From Proteiniphilum sp. (GTDB lineage Bacteria > Bacteroidota > Bacteroidia > Bacteroidales > Dysgonomonadaceae), in contig JAISZV010000120.1 in NCBI GenBank assembly GCA_031284475.1, positions 1-5,281 of the forward strand: a DNA stretch of 5,281 nucleotides, read 5' to 3'. The position numbers and the translations under genes are program-made. Shown piece by piece: positions 1-5,281 of the stretch (positions within the stretch are counted from its first letter, which is position 1; each line of letters opens with the position of its first letter). The notes under the pieces were generated by a model, which was given only the letters and a program-made list of their open reading frames with translations, had not been told where the DNA came from and ran no database searches.

Positions 1-180
1 CCAAAGAACGTAGTATTGGAATATTTAAAAAATTCCAAGCTCCGTCTTTTCATAAACGCATACAACCTATTTACCATTACCAAAGTAATAGCGGTTGATC
101 CTGAAAAACCCGCGGATCAATACGGATATATGTATCCCTTGAACCGTACTTTTAATATTGGCGGTTCGATTACCTTTTGA
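1..180 (+). CDS. SusC-like TonB-dependent outer-membrane receptor, C-terminal end (5' truncated by window)
   Basis: Reading frame 1 is open from the first base to TGA at 178-180 and gives 59 residues. They match the end of SusC/RagA-family TonB-dependent receptors: a beta-strand leading into the family's 'N-A-Y-N-L-F-T-I-T-K' segment, then 'A-V-D-P-E', then 'Y-P-L-N-R-T-F-N-I-G-G-S-I-T-F'. The final phenylalanine is the usual last residue of a beta-barrel protein and part of the signal read by the BAM complex. In known systems SusC forms the barrel through which oligosaccharides are imported using TonB energy, with SusD as a lid. The plug, TonB box and most of the barrel lie upstream of the window, so substrate class and intactness cannot be judged. 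The SusD gene begins 22 bases downstream, which is the standard arrangement. The family call is firm despite the short length. Confidence 0.92.
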   Translation, partial: PKNVVLEYLKNSKLRLFINAYNLFTITKVIAVDPEKPADQYGYMYPLNRTFNIGGSITF

Positions 181-196
181 TAACAATTTTAATGAT

Positions 197-202
197 AATA
201 AT
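197..202 (+). promoter_or_regulatory. Shine-Dalgarno-less A/T-rich start context of the SusD gene
   Basis: The six bases before ATG 203 are AATAAT, and the whole 22-base gap after the SusC stop is A/T-rich with no GGAGG-like element. Bacteroidota ribosomes commonly initiate without a Shine-Dalgarno sequence on such unstructured leaders. The same hexamer precedes the ATG of the next gene, which supports 203 over the upstream TTG. The role is inferred from position and base composition. Confidence 0.45.
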
Positions 203-2323
203 ATGAAAAGATTTTTTTTGATAGCGACAACGATGATATTTTTATTGTCATGCATAACGTCGTGCGTTGATTTGAACATTACTCCTACCACTATATTAAC
301 CGGCGAAGCCATATATAATGAAGCCGGCGTCAGAGCTTATATGGCAGGGATGTACAACCAACTACCGATGGAGGATTTCAAGTATAGTACAAATAACATG
401 CACGGCGCCCGAAATGGTTATTTTTCACGGACAAGTAATGCGCCACTCTGGGGATTTACAGGCGAAATGGTGACTATAGACACTAATTCCGCAGATAACA
501 ACAAGCTTGTTACCGGCTATTGGACAGAAGGGTTCAAGATCATCAGGCAAGCTAACACCTTAATTGAAGATTTGCCAAATTATCCGGCATTAAGCGACCA
601 ATCTAAAGCGTGGATAGCAGAGGCGAAATTTATCAGGGCTTATATGTATTTCAAATTGGCACAACGTTATGGCGGATTGCCTAAAATACTTAAACCTCAG
701 TACTTGGATCCCAACGATGCATCGTCAGTGTGGGTAGCTCGTGAAACCCATGCCGACACTTATGATTTCATTTTGAAAGATTTGGACGATGCTATTGCCG
801 ACATGCCGGAGAGCAGTGAAGCGGGTAGAGCAAACAAATATGTGGCAGCCGCACTGAAGAGCCGCATTGCACTATTTGCAGCCACCACTGCACGCTACGG
901 TTCCTACAAATTCCAGGATTGGGAAGTAGAAGGCGTATTATTGCAGGGAATACCGGAAACCCTTGCCAACGGATACTTTAAACAAGCTTGGGATGCAGCT
1001 AAAATTTTTGATAACGGACCGTATGAACTCCATAGGGGAAACCCTGACAAAACGGCAAATTATGCCGAAATTTGGGAAAAAGTAGAAAGCAATAAAGAAT
1101 CAATATGGCTTCGTAAGTATGATTTTACTAATTATGTACATTCACACGACTGCCTGATGGCGCCGATACGAATGGTAGCCGCCTACGGAAGTCGTGGAGG
1201 CGGCCCTACGCTCGACTGGATTGAATTGTTTGAAGGAGTGCCTTTAAATTCGAGGGGACATTTCAGCGCTTTCGACCAAGACGGCAATTTCTTAGTATAT
1301 GACAACAGTCACCAATTGTTTGACGGATTCGAGCCGAGGCTCAAGGCTAATCTGTTGATTCCGGGATATATTTATTGCAGCGTCAAATTAGATATTCGTG
1401 CAGGTATTATTGATAAGAAATTTGACCCTGCCGTAGACAAGTTCAAGAAGTTCACTATTGACGACGGCGAAAATTCCGCCAGTCTTGCCGCTTCTTATAA
1501 CCAGGCGGCTTATACCGTAAATCCATTCTCGCCGCCGAATGATAATAGCCGGATAGTCTGGTGGACAACAGCCGATCCTCTATACAGGGAAACTTATGAT
1601 GCGGGCAATGGCATTAAGTTATACAAAACCGGTTTGGACGGACCAACTATGGGGACCGTTACCTCTACATCCAGCGGATTTCATGTACGCAAATACTTAG
1701 ACATTAACTTGCCTATTGAAAGACATGTTTTAGACCAATCCACTCAGCCGTGGATTGAGATTCGATATGCCGAGGTATTACTCAACCGCGCCGAAGCGGC
1801 CATAGAACTTGCGCAAAACGGAGACGCAACATACGGCGGAATTAATATGCTACAAGACGCCCTTGAATGTATCAACAACGTGCGCGATCGCGCAGGCGCA
1901 ACATTAGCCACTTTGGCAGAACTCTCTACCAGTCCCGCTTACACCAACTGGTCAAAACCGGGGCTAAAGGGACAGGGCGGATTTGTGGAAGCTCCCAACC
2001 GCGCTTTGCAGATTCTTCGTGTAGAAAGATATAAGGAATTGGCTTTTGAAAGTAAAATATACTGGGATTTGCGCCGGTGGTTTACTTTCGATACCCAAAT
2101 TAACGTGTACCGCAGAAGAATGCTGCTTCCGTTCATGTTTGCCCGCGACGCCACAATTGACGTTGATAATGCAGGTATTCCAAACGGTAAATATATCTAT
2201 GACTCCAAAACCTCGGAACATCGCACCCTGGGCCTTACTTTCAACGTGGCGAATTATTACGAGGTCATACCGGATTCAGAGTTAAAAAACAACCCGCTAC
2301 TACAGAAAAACAGAGGTCAATAA
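203..2323 (+). CDS. SusD/RagB-family nutrient-binding outer-membrane lipoprotein
   Basis: This 706-residue protein is the partner of the upstream SusC receptor and should bind glycan at the cell surface. The start chosen is ATG 203, which gives 'MKRFF', a hydrophobic stretch and two lipobox-like cysteines, C17 (LLSC) and C21 (ITSC). C21 is favoured because 'C-V-D-L-N-I-T-P-T-T' is the classic mature SusD N-terminus. A TTG 45 bases upstream would add 15 residues, overlap susC and bury the signal peptide. Family landmarks: the helical TPR-like part at about 134-162 ('AEAKFIRAYMYFKLAQRYGG'), then 'RETHADTYDFILKDLDDAI' and 'GRANKYVAAALKSRIALF'; the C-terminal SusD/RagB domain with 'IRYAEVLLNRAEAAIEL' near 519-535, 'INNVRDRAG' and 'RVERYKELAFESKIYWDLRR' near 607-626. 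It is longer than classic SusD (about 550 residues), mostly through loops between about 270 and 510. No frameshift or internal stop is seen. The family is certain; the ligand is unknown. Confidence 0.96.
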   Translation: MKRFFLIATTMIFLLSCITSCVDLNITPTTILTGEAIYNEAGVRAYMAGMYNQLPMEDFKYSTNNMHGARNGYFSRTSNAPLWGFTGEMVTIDTNSADNNKLVTGYWTEGFKIIRQANTLIEDLPNYPALSDQSKAWIAEAKFIRAYMYFKLAQRYGGLPKILKPQYLDPNDASSVWVARETHADTYDFILKDLDDAIADMPESSEAGRANKYVAAALKSRIALFAATTARYGSYKFQDWEVEGVLLQGIPETLANGYFKQAWDAAKIFDNGPYELHRGNPDKTANYAEIWEKVESNKESIWLRKYDFTNYVHSHDCLMAPIRMVAAYGSRGGGPTLDWIELFEGVPLNSRGHFSAFDQDGNFLVYDNSHQLFDGFEPRLKANLLIPGYIYCSVKLDIRAGIIDKKFDPAVDKFKKFTIDDGENSASLAASYNQAAYTVNPFSPPNDNSRIVWWTTADPLYRETYDAGNGIKLYKTGLDGPTMGTVTSTSSGFHVRKYLDINLPIERHVLDQSTQPWIEIRYAEVLLNRAEAAIELAQNGDATYGGINMLQDALECINNVRDRAGATLATLAELSTSPAYTNWSKPGLKGQGGFVEAPNRALQILRVERYKELAFESKIYWDLRRWFTFDTQINVYRRRMLLPFMFARDATIDVDNAGIPNGKYIYDSKTSEHRTLGLTFNVANYYEVIPDSELKNNPLLQKNRGQ

Positions 2324-2335
2324 TCTAAAAAAAAG

Positions 2336-2341
2336 AATAAT
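2336..2341 (+). promoter_or_regulatory. Shine-Dalgarno-less A/T-rich start context of the DUF3823 gene
   Basis: AATAAT sits directly before ATG 2342, identical to the hexamer before the SusD start, and follows an A-rich run in the 18-base gap. There is no purine-rich Shine-Dalgarno element at normal spacing. A second in-frame ATG at 2348 (Met3) would give 'MKRIF', close to the 'MKRFF' start of the SusD protein, so initiation two codons later cannot be excluded. Confidence 0.4.
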
Positions 2342-3124
2342 ATGAACATGAAAAGAATATTTAATCATATAGCGATTATTTGCTGCTGTTTGGTTGCAGT
2401 ATCGTGCGAAATGGACAATTACGATGAACCTGACGCAACCATACAGGGAACAATTTATGACCACAATGGGCAACCGTTGCAGGTAGAACATGGTTCCCAA
2501 TATATTCGCATGAGGGAAGTCAGTTGGACAGACGGAGAGGAAGGTTTCATAGGAAATCGAAGGTTGAGCGTACAGCAAGACGGAACATACCGCAACACCA
2601 AACAGTTTGCGGGCGAATATCTTATGTTACCCTCCAATGGCAACTTTTTTCCGTATTGGGAAGCTGACGACCTCGAAAAAGACGGCGACAATGCCGGTGA
2701 ATTGGTGAAAATTTCAGGTACGGTAACCAAGGACTTCGTCGTTACGCCTTATCTGACCATTGAATGGGTGAAAAAGCCTACGATTACATCCGACAATTAT
2801 CTTGAATGTACCGTGCGTTTCACCCGTAACCAGAAAACAGGCTTTAACAGGCCTTATGTGAAGGAAGCGTCGTTACTTGTATCGCGCACGATGAATACTT
2901 CGGGCAGCGACGGGCTACTGTTTCCGTCCCCGCGTGAAATTACCAACGCTATGGAAGGACAGGAGATTGCATTCCGTACAGCAATACCGTTCAGGTATAC
3001 GGGTATCAAATATAGGATTCGAGTCGGAATGAATTGCCAAACGGCGCCCGGCGACGCTTCCACTAATTATCCGGGTATGGGGGCAAGAAATTTTTCAACA
3101 ATTGAAGAGATATTTGTTCCGTAA
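2342..3124 (+). CDS. DUF3823 domain-containing lipoprotein, probable accessory surface glycan-binding protein
   Basis: This 260-residue protein has a lipoprotein signal peptide: 'MNMKR', a hydrophobic core with three consecutive cysteines (14-16), and a lipobox-like 'VAVSC' with the lipidated cysteine at C22. The acidic residues after C22 (E-M-D-N-Y-D-E-P-D) fit surface export in Bacteroidota. I recognise the family from 'DNYDEPDATIQGTIYD' just after the cysteine, 'QDGTYRNTKQFAGEY' near 79-93, 'VTPYLTIEWVKKP' at 134-146 and 'GIKYRIRVG' near 221-229, all typical of DUF3823. It reads as an N-terminal beta-sandwich like carboxypeptidase regulatory domains (about 30-130) and a C-terminal beta-rich domain (about 131-260). 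No catalytic motif is visible. The length is normal for the family. The gene lies 18 bases after the SusD stop, in the position held by SusE/SusF or other surface glycan-binding proteins. A binding role is inferred from context; the family has no firmly known biochemical function that I can state. Confidence 0.9.
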   Translation: MNMKRIFNHIAIICCCLVAVSCEMDNYDEPDATIQGTIYDHNGQPLQVEHGSQYIRMREVSWTDGEEGFIGNRRLSVQQDGTYRNTKQFAGEYLMLPSNGNFFPYWEADDLEKDGDNAGELVKISGTVTKDFVVTPYLTIEWVKKPTITSDNYLECTVRFTRNQKTGFNRPYVKEASLLVSRTMNTSGSDGLLFPSPREITNAMEGQEIAFRTAIPFRYTGIKYRIRVGMNCQTAPGDASTNYPGMGARNFSTIEEIFVP

Positions 3125-3142
3125 GTTTTTAAATACTTAATA

Positions 3143-5239
3143 ATGAGTTATAAGAAAATGAAAAAAGCAGTGAAATTCTCAGTTTATACTTTACGGGAAA
3201 TATTTTTTAATAAATATCCGATAAACTTTAATCTAATGAATTATTTAGTAATTGTAGCAATAGCCATTTCGCTAACGAACTGTAATGAGAAAGTTGCTGA
3301 AATAAAAGTTTATACCGTTACTTTCGACGCCTATGGCGGCGATCCGACGCCTGAGCCTCAACGAATAGAGGCGGACGGTACGGTAACCGCTCCTACAACT
3401 AATCCGGCAAAACAGGGTTACGTATTTCTTTTTTGGCATTTGAATAGCGCTAATACCGCATACGACTTCAAGACGCCTGTAAACAGTGATATTACCCTTG
3501 TTGCCGAATGGCAAGAAGAAGCTACGGTTGAATATTTGCAAGTTACATGGAATCTGGACGGCGGCGTATGGCCTGAGAACGACAACCATGCCACGGAAGC
3601 GGTAAAAGGCGGTACGCTTGCCGAACCTAATCCTCCCACCAAGACGGGTAAAGACTTTGAGGGTTGGTACAAGGAAGGGGCGTTGATCAATAAAATAACC
3701 TTTCCTTACAATCCGGAGGGAGTAACTACAAACATTACGCTCTATGCAAGTTGGACGCCTGTGGTAACTGCAACAAGGTATTACATTGACGATACCGCCG
3801 GAAATGATAATAACGACGGATTGTCTTCAGATAATGCATGGAAAACGCTGGCAAAAGTAAATAATAATAACGCTAAATTTGGACCCGGCGATTCTATCCT
3901 TTTCAAACGAGGCGGTTCGTGGACAGGACATCTCTCCTTAATTAATATTACAGGCACGGATACTTACAGGATTACATTCGGCGCTTATGGCGCCGGCGAC
4001 AAACCAAAACTAATAGGAAATGCCGGCGCTATACCAACTGTAACTATTCAGAATCCTAAAAACGTAACCTTCGAAAATTTTGACATAAGCCACATCAGTG
4101 GAACAATGCCGCCTCAGAGCGCAATACGCGGTATTTATGTAACTATTAGAAACGAAGGCGTTTACCCTAATATTGTTATCAAAGACAATTATGTACATGA
4201 CGTAGAAGGACAACCTGTTACCAACCGACACATGCAAGCAGGTATTTTTGTGCGTCCCGAGCACGACCGCGGATATTTCAAGAACTTTTTGGTAGAGGGT
4301 AATAAACTGGAACGTTGCTCTGCCCGCGGAATCCTGTTTGGTGATAATGGAGGTAGCAGGAGTTATGATTATTATAACGAAGATGTGAAAATTCGCCATA
4401 ACGACGTAAGCTACACTGCTTTGGAAGGTATTCTTCTTAGTAATAACTCAAAAAATGTCCTGATAGAACATAATAAGGTATTCTATGCCGGAGGTTATTT
4501 CCCGAATTATTTGGATGGCGTGTGTTTGGCTGCCCTTTGGACGAATGCAAAAGATGTGATCATTCAATATAATGAAGTGGCGCATACCCAATATTCCAAA
4601 CCCGATCCCTGGATTTCGATGGATTCCGAGGCTTTCGATATAGATGTAAATAGTCCCGGTTATCAGATTATTCAATATAACTATACCCATGATAATAAAG
4701 GCGGTTTTTTCTTGTGTATGGGAAATCCGGGACCTGACTTTGAGTATTGTATCATACGTTATAATATCAGTCAAAATGATGGTTCTACCGAGTTCGGCTA
4801 CCGAACTTTTGAATTACATGGACATATTAATAACACGAGAATTCCCTTATACATATACAATAATACCTTGTATAACGATACTAAAATAGCTGTCCAAAAC
4901 AGGTCGACAGGCGCTCAACATCCGGGGGTCGAATTTAAAAATAATATTTTTTATGCCCCTTCTTTTCAGTTTGACGACCCGGAGAATATTGTTTACGACA
5001 ATAATTTGTACTACACGGGAGCAAAAGCGACTAATGATGCACATGCAATCCTAAGCAATCCTCTTTTAAACGGACCGGGTACCGGTGGCGATGGTATGAC
5101 TACCGTAAACGGTTATAAACTCTCTTCGTCGTCGCCGGCAATAAATGCAGGCGTAATTATGCCTAATAATGGCGGTAAAGATTATTTCGGTAATCCGGTT
5201 ACCACAAGTAAACCTACAATTGGAGCATTTCAGCCCTGA
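3143..5239 (+). CDS. Probable surface lipoprotein with two Listeria-Bacteroides (InlB B-type) repeats and a right-handed parallel beta-helix
   Basis: From ATG 3143 the protein has 698 residues. Residues 32-47 ('MNYLVIVAIAISLTNC') look like a lipoprotein signal with C47 as the lipid site; asparagine before the cysteine is unusual. Two Listeria-Bacteroides repeats follow, about 55-124 ('YTVTFDAYGGDP' to 'LVAEWQE') and 134-206 ('VTWNLDGGVWP' to 'LYASWTP'). A beta-helix region starts at 213 with 'YYIDDTAGNDNNDG', 'AWKTLAKVN' and 'GPGDSILFKRGGSW' (247-260), a typical opening of Bacteroidota beta-helix proteins. About ten turns carry an I/V/F-x-x-N motif between 346 and 620. The end ('SSSPAINAG', 'DYFGNP', 'IGAFQP') is the usual closing of such proteins; no type IX secretion C-terminal domain is seen. 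The fold is shared by polysaccharide lyases, some glycoside hydrolases and binding proteins, and no family-specific catalytic set is recognised. The 18-base gap places it in the operon. ATG 3158 and ATG 3236 are alternative starts. Confidence 0.87.
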   Translation: MSYKKMKKAVKFSVYTLREIFFNKYPINFNLMNYLVIVAIAISLTNCNEKVAEIKVYTVTFDAYGGDPTPEPQRIEADGTVTAPTTNPAKQGYVFLFWHLNSANTAYDFKTPVNSDITLVAEWQEEATVEYLQVTWNLDGGVWPENDNHATEAVKGGTLAEPNPPTKTGKDFEGWYKEGALINKITFPYNPEGVTTNITLYASWTPVVTATRYYIDDTAGNDNNDGLSSDNAWKTLAKVNNNNAKFGPGDSILFKRGGSWTGHLSLINITGTDTYRITFGAYGAGDKPKLIGNAGAIPTVTIQNPKNVTFENFDISHISGTMPPQSAIRGIYVTIRNEGVYPNIVIKDNYVHDVEGQPVTNRHMQAGIFVRPEHDRGYFKNFLVEGNKLERCSARGILFGDNGGSRSYDYYNEDVKIRHNDVSYTALEGILLSNNSKNVLIEHNKVFYAGGYFPNYLDGVCLAALWTNAKDVIIQYNEVAHTQYSKPDPWISMDSEAFDIDVNSPGYQIIQYNYTHDNKGGFFLCMGNPGPDFEYCIIRYNISQNDGSTEFGYRTFELHGHINNTRIPLYIYNNTLYNDTKIAVQNRSTGAQHPGVEFKNNIFYAPSFQFDDPENIVYDNNLYYTGAKATNDAHAILSNPLLNGPGTGGDGMTTVNGYKLSSSSPAINAGVIMPNNGGKDYFGNPVTTSKPTIGAFQP

Positions 5240-5281
5240 TTTATAACAATATACAATTATCAATATTTTTTTATTTAATTC
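5240..5281 (+). other. A/T-rich non-coding tail after the operon segment
   Basis: The 42 bases after the last stop codon are almost entirely A and T. They hold a T-run at 5266-5272 but no convincing hairpin and no start codon with a supportable reading frame. Whether the operon ends here or continues beyond the window cannot be decided. Confidence 0.6.

Noticed and set aside
158..202. TTG start at 158 adding 15 residues to the SusD-like protein
   Set aside because: It overlaps the end of the SusC frame by 23 bases and puts a non-signal-like sequence before a complete signal peptide that starts cleanly at ATG 203.
67..312. Reverse-strand open frame across the SusC-SusD junction, and the other frames opposite or shifted within the four genes
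   Set aside because: They lie over well-supported genes, show no family motifs and read as shadows of the coding frames.
3125..3235. A separate promoter and leader before the beta-helix gene, assuming start at 3236
   Set aside because: No pair resembling the Bacteroidota -33 TTG and -7 TAnnTTTG elements is seen, and the reading frame is open from 3143 with a plausible start.
4562..4680. An 11-base direct repeat, ATTCAATATAA, at 4562-4572 and 4670-4680
   Set aside because: It encodes the same I-Q-Y-N turn of the beta-helix twice and is explained by the protein repeat.
3779..5236. Assignment of the last protein to a named polysaccharide lyase or glycoside hydrolase family
   Set aside because: The beta-helix fold is visible, but I cannot identify a family-specific catalytic set, so a named enzyme activity would be a guess.
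5248..5272. Possible terminator: AATAT and ATATT arms followed by a run of seven T
   Set aside because: The stem would be five A-T pairs around a ten-base loop, too weak to call in such A/T-rich sequence.
1..5281. CRISPR arrays, tRNA or rRNA genes, insertion sequence ends and attachment sites
   Set aside because: The window is filled by four genes with gaps of 22 bases or less; no regularly spaced DNA repeats, cloverleaf sequences or transposase motifs were seen.

Overview
This window is a piece of a polysaccharide utilization locus (PUL) or similar nutrient-uptake locus from a member of the Bacteroidota, most likely the order Bacteroidales. The evidence is a SusC-like receptor end followed directly by a SusD-like lipoprotein, Bacteroidota-type lipoprotein signal peptides, and A/T-rich start contexts without a Shine-Dalgarno sequence. 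The genus cannot be read from the sequence.

Layout, all on the + strand: (1) positions 1-180, the last 59 codons of a SusC-family TonB-dependent outer-membrane receptor; (2) 203-2323, its SusD-family partner, a 706-residue surface glycan-binding lipoprotein; (3) 2342-3124, a 260-residue lipoprotein of the DUF3823 family, which commonly follows susCD pairs; (4) 3143-5239, a large protein with a probable lipoprotein signal, two tandem Listeria-Bacteroides (InlB B-type) repeats and a long right-handed parallel beta-helix. The last 42 bases are A/T-rich non-coding sequence. The gaps between genes are 22, 18 and 18 bases with no evident promoter or terminator, so the four genes look like one operon whose promoter and regulator lie upstream of the window.

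By analogy with known Sus systems, SusC and SusD would form the outer-membrane importer that captures an oligosaccharide, the DUF3823 protein would be an accessory surface lipoprotein in the SusE/SusF position, and the beta-helix protein would bind or cleave the polymer at the cell surface. The substrate cannot be deduced.

Most of the window is ordinary PUL content. The part most worth a second look is the last gene: repeats known mainly from cell-surface adhesins are joined to a beta-helix with about ten asparagine-marked turns and one acidic patch, with no assignable enzyme family. I see no mobile element, CRISPR array, RNA gene or clearly novel system.
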